Source: Erwinia typographi (lineage in GTDB: Bacteria; Pseudomonadota; Gammaproteobacteria; Enterobacterales; Enterobacteriaceae). Taken from it: 64,000 nt of DNA. Shown in pieces: positions 36,274 to 45,208 of this stretch. The position numbers and the translations under genes were made by a program. Each line of letters starts with the position of its first letter. Within the stretch, counting starts at the first letter, position 1. The stretch lies in assembly GCF_000773975.1 (NCBI RefSeq), contig NZ_JRUQ01000018.1, forward strand, positions 1-64,000, read 5' to 3'. The notes below the pieces were generated by a model. It had not been told where the DNA came from. It made no database searches and saw nothing but the letters and a program-made list of their open reading frames with translations.

Positions 36274-36741
36274 ATGAGCCTGGAGTCTGTACGGCAATTT
36301 TTTGCCGAGCGCGCCCCTGAAATTGAGATTATTGAGCTGGCTGAAAGCACAGCGACGGTCGCGCTGGCGGCGCAGGCCCACCATGTTGAGCCTGGTCAGA
36401 TTGCCAAAACCCTGTCGCTGAAGGTAAAAGATAGGGTGGTGCTGATCGTAACTCGCGGCGATGCCCGCCTGGATAACCGCAAGCTGAAGGCCACGCTGGG
36501 CGCCAAAGCACGTATGCTAAGCACGGATGAAGTGGTGAACTGGACCGGTCACCCGGTCGGCGGCGTCTGCCCTTTCGGCCTGGAAACGCCTTTGCAGGTG
36601 CTGTGTGACGTCTCGCTAAGACATTATGCTGAAGTCCTGCCCGCCGCAGGTTCGATTAACAGCGCCGTGCGCATCGCGCCTGAAACCCTGGCCAGGCTGG
36701 CCGAAGCCAGCTGGGTCGACGTCTGCGAAGTCCCTGCCTGA
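36274..36741 (+). CDS. YbaK/EbsC-family aminoacyl-tRNA deacylase
   Basis: A 155-residue single-domain protein of the YbaK/ProX editing family. Visible motifs are the central QIAKTLSLKVKDRVVLIVTRG (invariant Lys of the deacylase pocket), the DNRKLKATLGAKAR segment and GHPVGGVCPFGL. These proteins hydrolyse mischarged tRNAs in trans. Which tRNA it edits cannot be told from the sequence. The ATG follows AAGGGAG. It starts 72 bp after fhuF but has no Fur site of its own. Confidence 0.82.
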   Translation: MSLESVRQFFAERAPEIEIIELAESTATVALAAQAHHVEPGQIAKTLSLKVKDRVVLIVTRGDARLDNRKLKATLGAKARMLSTDEVVNWTGHPVGGVCPFGLETPLQVLCDVSLRHYAEVLPAAGSINSAVRIAPETLARLAEASWVDVCEVPA

Positions 36742-36744
36742 GCA

Positions 36745-36775
36745 TAAAAAAAGGGCGGCTCTACCGAACCGCCCT
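36745..36775. terminator. Bidirectional terminator between the YbaK-like gene and the MFS gene
   Basis: GGGCGG (36753-36758) and CCGCCC (36769-36774) form a stem. The A-run on the left becomes a T-run for leftward transcription, so it ends the MFS gene well and the rightward gene less clearly. Confidence 0.8.
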
Positions 36776-36790
36776 GCTGAAGCCTGCGCG

Positions 36791-38020
36791 CTAACGAGGC
36801 TGCTCGCTTATTTTTCCGGGGGAAGAAGAGATCTCCACGCCCCTGGTTTCCCTGCCGAACGCGACAAACAGACAGATCAGCACCGCCACCGTTCCGGCGA
36901 CACTCGCCATCGCTAAGCCGTAGTTGTTGCCGTGCGCTTCGGCAATCGAGGATTGCAGCGTGGCGTTCACGGAAGCAATCAGGTTACCAAGTTGGTAAAC
37001 GAAGCCCGGCAGCACCGCACGCGTATTGGCGGGCACCAACTCGGTCAGGTAGGTTGGCACCACGCCCCACGCGCCCTGTACCATAAACTGCATCAGGAAC
37101 GCGCCCAGCCCAATCATCACCGAACCGGTTGAAAACGCCCACAGCGGGATCACCGGCAGCGCCAGGAAGGCGGCAATCATCATCGCTTTCTTACGGCCTA
37201 TTTTCTCCGACAGCGTGCCAAAGAACACGCCACCCAGCATCGCCGCAATGTTGTAACAGATGGCGATGATGCTTACGGTGTGCGGATCGAATCCATGCTG
37301 TACCTTCAGGAAGGTCGGATACAAATCCTGCGTACCGTGGCTGAAGAAGTTAAAGCAGGCCATCAGCAGCACCAGATAGAGGCAGAGCTTCCAGTGGCTG
37401 CGCAGTACCGGCATCAGCGCGGTACTCTCTTTTCGCTCGCGGGCCGCCAGCCAGACTGGCGACTCAGGGACTTTGAAGTAAATAAACGGCAGCAGCAGCA
37501 CCGGCAGCGCGCCAATCAGGAACATGCCCCGCCATCCTACCGTGCTGTAGAACAGCCCAAAGACGATCGAGGCCAGCAGGTAGCCGCACGGATAGCCGGC
37601 CTGGAATATTCCCGACATCAGCCCGCGCGAACGATCGGGGATCGTTTCCATCGCCAGCGACGAGGCAACGCCCCAGACGCCCCCCATCGCAATGCCATAA
37701 ATCACCCGGAAGGCCATAAAAGTACCGAGCGTGGGCGACCATGCCGATAAAAGCTCGAAAATGGAAAACATCAGGATGTTGATCATCAGCACCGGTCGGC
37801 GGCCGAACTTTTCAGCCAGGCGGCCAAAGAGCAGCGCGCCTACCGGCCGTACGGCCAGCGTCAACATGATCGACAGCGAGACGTGCGAAATTTCAGTGTG
37901 GAAATTAGAGGCGATATCACTCAACACGAAGACCAGTATAAAGAAGTCAAACGCGTCCAGCGTCCAGCTGGCAAAGCTGGCGAAAGCCACATTGCGCTGG
38001 GTCGAGGTCCAGTTGAACAT
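36791..38020 (-). CDS. MFS transporter of the sialate/carboxylate symporter type
   Basis: A 409-residue 12-helix major facilitator. The loop 2-3 motif is GRLAEKFGRRP and the loop 8-9 repeat is GTLSEKIGRKKAM. The opening WTLDAFDFFILVFVLSDIA, with the acidic DAFD motif in helix 1, is typical of NanT/JEN1-like proton symporters for sialic acid or organic acids. The substrate cannot be fixed. ATG 38020 follows AGGATAACC. It is a single gene between a terminator and the anti-sigma unit. Confidence 0.82.
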   Translation of the reverse strand: MFNWTSTQRNVAFASFASWTLDAFDFFILVFVLSDIASNFHTEISHVSLSIMLTLAVRPVGALLFGRLAEKFGRRPVLMINILMFSIFELLSAWSPTLGTFMAFRVIYGIAMGGVWGVASSLAMETIPDRSRGLMSGIFQAGYPCGYLLASIVFGLFYSTVGWRGMFLIGALPVLLLPFIYFKVPESPVWLAARERKESTALMPVLRSHWKLCLYLVLLMACFNFFSHGTQDLYPTFLKVQHGFDPHTVSIIAICYNIAAMLGGVFFGTLSEKIGRKKAMMIAAFLALPVIPLWAFSTGSVMIGLGAFLMQFMVQGAWGVVPTYLTELVPANTRAVLPGFVYQLGNLIASVNATLQSSIAEAHGNNYGLAMASVAGTVAVLICLFVAFGRETRGVEISSSPGKISEQPR

Positions 38021-38177
38021 AGGGTTATCCTGTCTTGCCGCGATCGGCGCCCGGATACCGGGCGAGAAAATGTTAACTATTTGTTTATAGCATGTAAGCA
38101 AATAGCGATCTTCGCGTCTTTGTCAGCGCTGGATTCAGGCTGTAAACGGGGGTTACAATTCATTACCAGGCGAATAA

Positions 38178-38927
38178 TTAGCTGGTTGATTGCCTGATAG
38201 CCTGGCGCATAGTATCGACCTCGCTGGCGTCGGAAGGGGTAACCAGCGCATAGTTATAGTGATTATCGCTCCAGTACTGCGCCATTAAATCGCTGGCCCG
38301 ACGCTCACCGTGAGGCAGCCTGACAGGCTCAACAGGACGAATATACCAGGCCACGCGAATACCGTGTGGGTTCTGATACATCACCAGCGCCGCAGGGCCA
38401 TTATTAGTCGCCATCAGCCTGGCGCCCAGCAGTCGGTAGCCAAACTGTTCAAGATTGGGCGGCAGCGTGCCGTTGATAAAATAGCGCTGCACCCAGGAAG
38501 CCAGCTCGCCGTGCCCGGCGGAAACCACGTCCAGATTCGCCAGGGAACCGGTGCCGAACAGTTTGTAGGCCTGCACCGCATCCTCCATCGGTAATTGTCT
38601 CTGCGCTATCTGCACATCCTTCAGCTTCCAACCCGACCAGCCGCCGAGGCTGAGCGTCAGCACCAGCGCGCAGGCTGCCGCCACTCTCCACTGGCGCTGC
38701 TGGCGCACGCGCCGACGCAGCTGAACCGGCTCCGGCGTTTCCATCGGCAAAGCGTGCTGTTGCATCGCCAGGCGAAGCTGACGGGCATCCTGCCGCCACC
38801 CTTCAACCTCCGCCGCCGCCTGAGGATTTTCCGCCAGCCAGCGCTCCACCCGACGAGAGATTTCCTCGTCAGCCTGGCCATCCAGCCACGCGTGTAGCTC
38901 CTGTTCTTCAGGTTGCTGGCCCTTCAT
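38178..38927 (-). CDS. Transmembrane anti-sigma factor
   Basis: A 249-residue protein. The cytoplasmic N-terminus (about 1-75: ELHAWLDGQADEEISRRVER) has the helical layout of anti-sigma domains that clamp ECF factors, without the HxxxCxxC zinc motif. One membrane helix (about 80-98, VAAACALVLTLSLGGW) leads to a periplasmic domain with PHGIRVAWYIRPVEPVRL. Its ATG overlaps the sigma-factor stop (38924-38927) and has its own AAGGAG site. It presumably holds the sigma factor at the membrane until an envelope or redox signal arrives. Confidence 0.85.
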   Translation of the reverse strand: MKGQQPEEQELHAWLDGQADEEISRRVERWLAENPQAAAEVEGWRQDARQLRLAMQQHALPMETPEPVQLRRRVRQQRQWRVAAACALVLTLSLGGWSGWKLKDVQIAQRQLPMEDAVQAYKLFGTGSLANLDVVSAGHGELASWVQRYFINGTLPPNLEQFGYRLLGARLMATNNGPAALVMYQNPHGIRVAWYIRPVEPVRLPHGERRASDLMAQYWSDNHYNYALVTPSDASEVDTMRQAIRQSTS

Positions 38928-39436
38928 TTCAGTCTCCTTAATGCGACGGAAGGCTGCCCTTCCAGGTGGTGGTGCAGCTGTTTACGGGCTCGTGAAAGGC
39001 GCGACATTACCGTGCCAATCGGAATATCCAGCGCGGTGGCGGCCTCCTGGTAGCTCATACCCTCAACGCTGACCATCAGCAGCAGCGCCCTGGCATCCGC
39101 CGGCAGCCGTGCAAACTGCCGTAGCGTGTCATCGGCAATCGCCAGCGTTTCCGCCGACTCGCTGACGGGTTCCTCCCCGGAAAAAAAGCCCAGAATGCGC
39201 TGATAGCGTTTACGTCGCCGCTCGCCGTCAATAAATTGTCGGTAAAGTATGGCGAACAGCCAGGCCCTCAGGCTCTCTTCCCCCCGATAGCCGCCCCAGC
39301 GTCCTAACGCTTTCGCCAGGCAGGACTGTACCAGATCCTCCGCACTGTGCGGATTACGGGTCAGCCACAGTGCGAAACGCTGTAAATGAGGCAACATTTC
39401 CCGAATCTGTCGATCGCTCAGCGGCGGCATAGCCAT
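38924..39436 (-). CDS. ECF RNA polymerase sigma factor
   Basis: A 170-residue ECF sigma factor. Region 2 is seen in FALWLTRNPHSAEDLVQSCL and LRAWLFAILYRQFID; region 4 in LLLMVSVEGMSYQEAATALD and IPIGTVMSRLSRARKQL. It directs polymerase to GGAA-N16-CGT-type promoters; one such sequence lies upstream of this unit (41068-41092). It starts directly at the cytochrome b561 stop (TAAATG), so all four genes are translated from one message. Confidence 0.92.
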   Translation of the reverse strand: MAMPPLSDRQIREMLPHLQRFALWLTRNPHSAEDLVQSCLAKALGRWGGYRGEESLRAWLFAILYRQFIDGERRRKRYQRILGFFSGEEPVSESAETLAIADDTLRQFARLPADARALLLMVSVEGMSYQEAATALDIPIGTVMSRLSRARKQLHHHLEGQPSVALRRLK

Positions 39437-39979
39437 TTATCCCCGGCGTTTGGTCCCGGCCATGCTGCTGAACACGCCGTCGCGCAGCATCAGCCCGTGC
39501 AGAAGCGCGGCGGCGAGGTGCAGCATCACCATAATAAACAAAACCAGCGCGACCCAGGTATGCAGCGGACGCAGCAGCGCATAGAGATCGTTACTGACTG
39601 GCGCAATCGGCGGCAGTATAAATCCGACGCTCAGAGTGACAGGATAGCCTGCCGCAGAGAGCATTGCCCAGCCAATCAGCGGCTGAAGCAGGATCAGCGC
39701 ATACAGCACCCAGTGCGACAGATGGGCCAGCGCCCGCTGTAGCGGAGCGACGCTTGCAGGCAAGGGAGGCGTGGGCGTTGCGAACCGTACCCACAGGCGT
39801 ACCAGCACCAACAGAAAAATTGCCGCGCCCAGCGGCTTGTGGATAGCCACCAGTACCGCGTGCATTGAGGAAACGGTGGAAACCATCGCCACGCCGATAA
39901 ACAGCATGGCCAGGATTGCCGCGGCCATCAGCCAGTGCAGCGCGCGAAGGGCCGGATGAAAATGGGTAACCTGTTTCAT
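39437..39979 (-). CDS. Cytochrome b561 family membrane protein
   Basis: A 180-residue four-helix di-haem cytochrome b561 of the CybB type. Histidines expected to bind haem lie in HPALRALHWLMAA, VAIHKPLGAAIFLL and the late segment MLHLAAALLHGLML. It would pass electrons between quinol and a partner on the periplasmic side. Its ATG overlaps the stop of the catalase-family gene, so the two probably work together, the cytochrome supplying electrons to the anchored haem enzyme. Confidence 0.88.
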   Translation of the reverse strand: MKQVTHFHPALRALHWLMAAAILAMLFIGVAMVSTVSSMHAVLVAIHKPLGAAIFLLVLVRLWVRFATPTPPLPASVAPLQRALAHLSHWVLYALILLQPLIGWAMLSAAGYPVTLSVGFILPPIAPVSNDLYALLRPLHTWVALVLFIMVMLHLAAALLHGLMLRDGVFSSMAGTKRRG

Positions 39980-41031
39980 AGCTGCTCTCCTGGCTGGCCG
40001 TGAGCTTCTTCCTGCGTCCGGCGATTGTATGATTTGGCATAGGCGGCTGAACGCGCGTTCAGCAGAGGGTCGTCCGAAGCAGCAATCCCATCCGGCAGGA
40101 TTAAGGGGTCGTAATTGATATTGTTGCAGGGACCGCCTTCCTGCGGCGCGGCGCGGTTCAGCACCAGCGTTCCGGCATTAATCGTCTGGCGATCGGCGGG
40201 CCAGAGCTGGCTGGCGTCGTTACTGCTATCGCCAGGCTGCGCCACGGTAAACACCAGATCCCACTTCAGCGGTCCCTGCGCCAGACGTTTCACCAGATCC
40301 TGTTGCAGGAAGTCTTTCTCCTGCTTGTCCTGGTCGGAAATCGGCTGCCAGGCCTGATGCGGCACCATACTCCAGCGCACCAGATGGCTTTGTCCCTGTT
40401 TGTCGATCAGGCGGAAAGCATTCAGGCTGTTGTAGCGATCCACCGCCCAGCTCCCGGAAGGAACATACTGTTTTACCCAGGCGCCAAACGCTTTGACTTC
40501 CGGATGAGCGGTGGCAAAAGCCAGCATCTTTTTCGGGTCCGGCTTGCCGGTTGCGGGATCGGGCTTAGAGGCTACCAGCTGATCGTAGAAGCCCTCGAGG
40601 GTCGCAACCGGGAAGAACGGCATCGCGTTCATTCCTGTGCGCCACTGCTGGCCGGAAGCGGAAGTGAATTGCAGTGCCATACTGCGGATGGGTACGGCGT
40701 AGTCCGGCGCGCCAGGGTTGCCGCCAGCGATGGCAAAGCGACCGGTTACGGGCGTGTTTCCTGGCGCAAAAACCGACGCTTTCGAAAGCGAGGCGACGTT
40801 GCCATTCGCTTCAAACTCGCCCATCACGCACAGGCCCTTGGCATGATTGCGCCGGAAGCCGGGTTTTTCCCCCGGCCCCTGCTGTAGCGTGTTAACCAGT
40901 TTTTCAGCGGAAAGACGTTGCGGAGTCAGCCAGCCGCCCGCCCACAGAAATAGCAGCGCCAGCAGCAGGGGAATGCCGCCCACCAGCGCAAGGCGCATTA
41001 GTCGTGAAAGAGGTGCCGTGGATTGGGTCAT
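39976..41031 (-). CDS. Membrane-anchored catalase-family haem peroxidase (SrpA-like)
   Basis: A 351-residue protein with one N-terminal membrane anchor (about 13-33) and a compact catalase-fold domain, much shorter than full catalases. The distal histidine lies in FRRNHAKGLCVMGEF (His63). The proximal tyrosine is in the C-terminal RSAAYAKSYNRR motif (Tyr about 331). Family members (srpA-like catalase family peroxidases) are periplasmic peroxidases often encoded with cytochrome b561. First gene of the unit and downstream of the ECF-type promoter, so probably controlled by the sigma factor encoded two genes later. Confidence 0.87.
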   Translation of the reverse strand: MTQSTAPLSRLMRLALVGGIPLLLALLFLWAGGWLTPQRLSAEKLVNTLQQGPGEKPGFRRNHAKGLCVMGEFEANGNVASLSKASVFAPGNTPVTGRFAIAGGNPGAPDYAVPIRSMALQFTSASGQQWRTGMNAMPFFPVATLEGFYDQLVASKPDPATGKPDPKKMLAFATAHPEVKAFGAWVKQYVPSGSWAVDRYNSLNAFRLIDKQGQSHLVRWSMVPHQAWQPISDQDKQEKDFLQQDLVKRLAQGPLKWDLVFTVAQPGDSSNDASQLWPADRQTINAGTLVLNRAAPQEGGPCNNINYDPLILPDGIAASDDPLLNARSAAYAKSYNRRTQEEAHGQPGEQL

Positions 41032-41067
41032 CGTTATTGCTCACAAGTTTAGCCAATGAACAGATAA

Positions 41068-41092
41068 AACGAACCAGCAGCGGCTTTATTCC
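41068..41092 (-). promoter_or_regulatory. Candidate ECF-sigma promoter of the catalase/b561/sigma/anti-sigma unit
   Basis: On the minus strand GGAAT (41092-41088), 16 bp, then CGTT (41071-41068) fits the general ECF pattern GGAAC-N16/17-CGT. The start of transcription would fall about 30 nt before the catalase ATG. It suggests autoregulation. Confidence 0.6.
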
Positions 41093-41135
41093 CTCAGTAC
41101 CCATTATTTTTTTCGGCGTCGTCGCCAGTGGCCAT

Positions 41136-42113
41136 TTAGTTCGCGAGCGCGTTTTCCAGCATCGCGATCAGCAAACGATTATCCACCGTTTGCAGTACGT
41201 GGACCAACCCGCCGTCCGGCTCACCAATCCCCACGTCAACCCGCAGCGGACGGCGATAGCGCCATGACTTGCCGCGCGTCATCCCCGGCCTCAGCTCGAC
41301 ATCTACGTAGTAATCAGCCGCCGTCGCCACCTGCTGATTCAGCAGCCACGCAATGACCAGCGCATCGTGAACCCAGCAGCCAGGAAGTTTTCGGGTTTGA
41401 ATGGAGTAGTCCATCCACGGCCTGAGCGTTTCACTAACAAACCGCGCCAGCGGCGTGTCCAGCTTCGCAATCCGATCAAGATCGCTGTGGGTCATCAGCG
41501 TCCTGGTGGTGACGTCCATCGGCACCAGCGTGATGCTCGCTCCGCTGGTCAGCACCTTGTGCGCCGCCTCAGGATCCAGACCAAAGTTGGTGTCCTTAAT
41601 ATAGTCGTCCAGCGCAAAGACGCCGCCCATAATAGCGATCTCCTGCACCGCTTCCACCATCTCCGGGTAGCGCTCCATTGCCAGCGCTACGTTGGTCAAC
41701 GGACCAATCGCCACCAGCGTTATCTCCCCTGGATTGGCGCAAATCAGCCTGCCGATCGCGTCAGCGGCCTCTTCTTCTGGCGCAGGAAAAACCGTTGGCT
41801 GACGGACGCCCTGCCATAAATGGGCGAGCTTTGTCTCATAAACCCGTGAGTCCAGCGCCTTTCGCCACGGTTCTGCTGGCTCTTCCAGTGCGCGATCGGC
41901 CCCCTTGAGCACCGGTATGGATAGCCCCAGCCGCTCGACTAAACTTTTCGCTACGTTAAATCCCTGCTGACTGGGCGTGTTACCAGCCACCGTGGTGATC
42001 AGCTCAAGCGAGAGGCCAGGCGATCCCAACACCAGCGCAAGTGCCAGACCGTCATCGACGTTGGCGCCTGGGATGCCGTTGCCCGGATCACAATCAACGA
42101 TCACTCTTTTCAT
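41136..42113 (-). CDS. Nucleoside hydrolase (IunH/URH family)
   Basis: A 325-residue nucleoside hydrolase that splits ribonucleosides into base and ribose. The calcium-binding aspartate cluster at the N-terminus is VIVDCDPGNGIPGANVDD. It keeps Asp7, Asp9, Asp20 and Asp21 but has a nine-residue insertion compared with the usual DTDPGIDD, marking a subfamily. The mid-protein LVAIGPLTNVALAMERYP and late CWVHDALVIAWLL segments are also typical. It is the last gene after a LacI regulator and an MHS transporter. Confidence 0.88.
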   Translation of the reverse strand: MKRVIVDCDPGNGIPGANVDDGLALALVLGSPGLSLELITTVAGNTPSQQGFNVAKSLVERLGLSIPVLKGADRALEEPAEPWRKALDSRVYETKLAHLWQGVRQPTVFPAPEEEAADAIGRLICANPGEITLVAIGPLTNVALAMERYPEMVEAVQEIAIMGGVFALDDYIKDTNFGLDPEAAHKVLTSGASITLVPMDVTTRTLMTHSDLDRIAKLDTPLARFVSETLRPWMDYSIQTRKLPGCWVHDALVIAWLLNQQVATAADYYVDVELRPGMTRGKSWRYRRPLRVDVGIGEPDGGLVHVLQTVDNRLLIAMLENALAN

Positions 42114-42128
42114 ATTGTTATTATCTTT

Positions 42129-43160
42129 TTACCCGGCGTTACGGCTGCGATGCAGCGCACAGCCGCAGGATTCACCTATTTCCAACTGATGCGCAAACTC
42201 ACTGAGCTGCGCCTCACCCTGCGGGGCGGTCAGCATTGCGATGGCCCTTTTCGCCATTTCCCGTACCGGCTGACGCACGGTCGTTAATGAAGGGACATGA
42301 AACGCTGACTGTTCCGTTCCGTTAAAACAAACCAGCGCCACCTGCTCTGGCACGCTGATGTGGTGCTCCGCCAGCGCACGAATGCAGCCGATGGCCTGAG
42401 TTTCATTGCTGGCAAACAGAGCGCGAGGCAAGGCGCCATTTTTCAGCATCTGCATCGCCGCATCAAAGCCGCCTTCGCGGCTGTAGGCCGCGGGGAAAAT
42501 CCATTCTGGCCGCTCAACCACGCCAAAATCTACCAGCGCCTGACGCCAGCCCGCGAGACGTTCCTGAGTGTTTAACCGCTCCAGCGGACCGCAGATCATC
42601 CCCACCTCCTGGTAGCCGTGGCTCAGCAGATGCGTCGTCACCTGATGGGCAGCCTTTCGCTCATCAACCCGCAAAATATTCACGTTCAGACTGGGATCGA
42701 CGCGATCGAGCATCACCAGCGGCGTGCCGCTGGCCTGGATCAGATCGATGTAGGGATGGCGGTCAACGCTGGTATAAAACAGTCCGTCAACCTGCTGGCT
42801 CAACAGCGTATTAATCAGCTCCAGCTCGCGTTTGCGGCTGTCGCCGGCGTCTCCCAGCAGCATGACCATACCGTTGCTTAGCGCCTCTTGCTGTAGAGCG
42901 TGGGCAAAAGAGGCGATAAACGCGTTGGAAATATTGGGGACTACCAGGCCATAGGTTTTGCTGGTGCCAGAAGCCAGCGCTCTGGCAACGCTGTTTGGCC
43001 GGTAGCCGGTTTTCTTCACCGCTTCCAGCACGCGAAGCCGGGTCGCCTCGGCAACCGGCCTCGGCCCGTTATTGATCACATAGCTCACCACCGCGACCGA
43101 GGTACCGGCTTCTCTGGCCACATCTTTTCGGGTGGCGCGATTAAGCGTGTTTTTAGTCAA
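42129..43160 (-). CDS. LacI-family transcriptional regulator
   Basis: A 343-residue regulator. The helix-turn-helix is TRKDVAREAGTSVAVVSYVI, followed by the hinge RPNSVARALASG and a periplasmic-binding-protein-like core (GLVVPNISNAFIASFAHAL). The C-terminus has an unusual CGCALH. The start is a TTG at 43160 with AAGG seven bases upstream; no ATG fits. It lies between the MHS transporter and nucleoside hydrolase genes and probably represses them through the palindrome at 44871-44888, with a nucleoside-like ligand. Confidence 0.9.
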   Translation of the reverse strand: MTKNTLNRATRKDVAREAGTSVAVVSYVINNGPRPVAEATRLRVLEAVKKTGYRPNSVARALASGTSKTYGLVVPNISNAFIASFAHALQQEALSNGMVMLLGDAGDSRKRELELINTLLSQQVDGLFYTSVDRHPYIDLIQASGTPLVMLDRVDPSLNVNILRVDERKAAHQVTTHLLSHGYQEVGMICGPLERLNTQERLAGWRQALVDFGVVERPEWIFPAAYSREGGFDAAMQMLKNGALPRALFASNETQAIGCIRALAEHHISVPEQVALVCFNGTEQSAFHVPSLTTVRQPVREMAKRAIAMLTAPQGEAQLSEFAHQLEIGESCGCALHRSRNAG

Positions 43161-43217
43161 TGTTTTGCCTTATCCGCTGGCAAACCGCTGAGCCGCCAAC
43201 GGTTTGCCTTACGCCGG

Positions 43218-44609
43218 TCAGATAGCATCGTCCGGGTCATTAAGATCGCGCCCTCGGGTTTCCGGGGCGACAAACGTGGTCAGGAAGCCAATCGCCGCCA
43301 TCACGGCAAAATAAGTGGCAATCGGCCACCAGTGGCCGGTCCAGGAGAGCAGCGCGGCTGCGACCAGAGGAGCCGTGCCGCCGGAAAGGATTGAGCCCAG
43401 CTCTTTCGCCGTCGCCATTTTAGTGTAGCGATGATGTACGCCGAACAACTCTACTCCCCAGGCCGCCTGCACGCCAAAAATCCCGAGCGAAGCCAGCCCC
43501 ATACCGACAACAATAGTGGCAATGACAATGGCAGGTTCCCGTGAATCCAGTAGCATAAAGGCCGGAAACGCGTAGAGGATCAGCAGCAGGCAGAACCAGC
43601 GATAGGTAATCCGACGACCGAAGCGGTCGGAGAGCCAGCCAGCAAAAGGAATAATCAGGAAGCCCAGCAGCGAGGCAAGAAACACGGCGGTGGTTGCCAC
43701 GGACTTATCGACCGCCAGTACTTTCACCACGTAGCCGATGATAAACCCCTGCGCCAGATAAGAGGGGCCGTTTTCGCCAATGCGCAGGCCGACCATCACC
43801 AGAAAGGCACGGCTGCGCTGCCAGAAGCCGCGAGTCTCTGTCGGCTGCGTCTGTGCGGCCAGCGAGCTTTCACGCAGGGCAAGCACTTCGGCTTTTTTAC
43901 GTTCAAAGACCGGGGTTTCACGCAGATGACGGCGGATCCACAGCGCCACCAGCGCAATCAGCGAGCTGCAAAGGAAAGGAATGCGCCAGCCCCACTCCTG
44001 TAGCGAGTGCTGGTCCATCTGCACCACCGCCAGCCAGACCAGCGAGGCCACCAGCGTACCGCTGTTAGAGCCCAAAGCGATAATCGAAGAGACCAGCCCG
44101 CGTTTTTCTGCCGGTGCGTATTCACCCAGCATCACCGTGCCGCCTGAAAGTTCTGCTCCCGCGCCAAAGCCCTGGCTGAAGCGCAGCATCACCAGGCAGG
44201 CTGGCGCCCAGAGCCCGATCGAGGCATAGCTGGGGATTGCGCCGATCAGCGTAGTGGATGCGCCCATCAGGATAATGGTTGAGATCATCACCGTCTTACG
44301 GCCTTTACGATCGCCCAGCCAGCCGAAGAACAGCGCGCCAATCGGTCGGGCAATAAAACCTACGGACCAGGTGGCAAAGCTGGAGAGGAGAGCCATCGCC
44401 GGAGTGGCTTCCGGAAAGAAAACATCGCCAAAGATAATACCTGCCGCCAGACCATAGAGAGCGAAGTCCGCATATTCCATGGCTGTACCCAGCCAGCAGG
44501 AGAGGGTTGCCCGCCAAAAATCTTTGCGCCCTTCCGGGGTGGTCAGGCGTTCATCCGCCGCAGATGCGGCAACTGAAGCCTCTTGCTGACTACGTTGAAG
44601 AGTGGACAT
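43218..44609 (-). CDS. MHS-family metabolite:proton symporter
   Basis: A 463-residue 12-helix transporter of the metabolite:H+ symporter family. Signatures are SCWLGTAMEYADFALYGLAA in helix 1, FFGWLGDRKGRKTV in loop 2-3, RFSQGFGAGAELSGGTVML and HLRETPVFERKKAE in the central loop. Linkage to a nucleoside hydrolase suggests a nucleoside or related substrate (inference). It is the first gene of the unit, with AGGGAA before the ATG. The leader from the proposed promoter is long, about 250 nt. Confidence 0.87.
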   Translation of the reverse strand: MSTLQRSQQEASVAASAADERLTTPEGRKDFWRATLSCWLGTAMEYADFALYGLAAGIIFGDVFFPEATPAMALLSSFATWSVGFIARPIGALFFGWLGDRKGRKTVMISTIILMGASTTLIGAIPSYASIGLWAPACLVMLRFSQGFGAGAELSGGTVMLGEYAPAEKRGLVSSIIALGSNSGTLVASLVWLAVVQMDQHSLQEWGWRIPFLCSSLIALVALWIRRHLRETPVFERKKAEVLALRESSLAAQTQPTETRGFWQRSRAFLVMVGLRIGENGPSYLAQGFIIGYVVKVLAVDKSVATTAVFLASLLGFLIIPFAGWLSDRFGRRITYRWFCLLLILYAFPAFMLLDSREPAIVIATIVVGMGLASLGIFGVQAAWGVELFGVHHRYTKMATAKELGSILSGGTAPLVAAALLSWTGHWWPIATYFAVMAAIGFLTTFVAPETRGRDLNDPDDAI

Positions 44610-44866
44610 GAAAATTCCCTGATGTGCAGATTACTGGTTTGCCTTCCCTGGCGAGTCCTGAGAGTCAGGAAAAATTCGCCAGCGAGGACGCGCTTTTGCT
44701 AAGCCGTGGTGAAAGGTCGGTAACAGGCTCCCTGGTGTTGGGGAATAAGTTTTTCGTTTCCTGCTGATGGCTGGTTTCAGATAACCAATCGCGTTAATAG
44801 CGTGAAACAAAATGACCTTCACTGGGCGGACAGGCATCAGGCACCGTGAATTTTGACTGCGAACCC

Positions 44867-44894
44867 ATTGTATCTACGCGCGTAGATAAAGCAA
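44867..44894 (-). promoter_or_regulatory. Promoter with 18-bp palindromic LacI-type operator
   Basis: On the minus strand TTGCTT (44894-44889), a 16-bp spacer and TACAAT (44872-44867). The perfect palindrome TATCTACGCGCGTAGATA (44871-44888) fills the spacer and has the central CG usual for LacI-family operators. A repressor there would block the promoter. The rest of 44610-45208 shows no gene that I can support. Confidence 0.75.
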
Positions 44895-45208
44895 GAGATC
44901 GCCATCAATAAAGTAGAGTCACTTCACATTACCTGATGTCGCCACAACATAAAAATCAACAAATACAATCAGATGAAATTAAAAAAATACCAGGCGATTA
45001 TTTATCGAGCGGAAAATCAACGAATTACCTTCACTAACGTTTAATTTTCACTCGACGCCGACTGGCTCCATCGGGGGCAGTGTAAACAGCGTTTTGTTGC
45101 AGCAAGATGACCCGGCGATAATGTTGGGCAAATCTTAAAAAGAAGCGGCCTGTTGTCTTGAGAAGAGCAGCGGCTTACCCTTAAGTAAAATTATGCTGAG
45201 AGAAGGCC

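Noticed and set aside
44631..44837. Small leftward open frame upstream of the MHS transporter
   Set aside because: It lies in the transcript leader, has no ribosome site or family resemblance, and appears to be chance.
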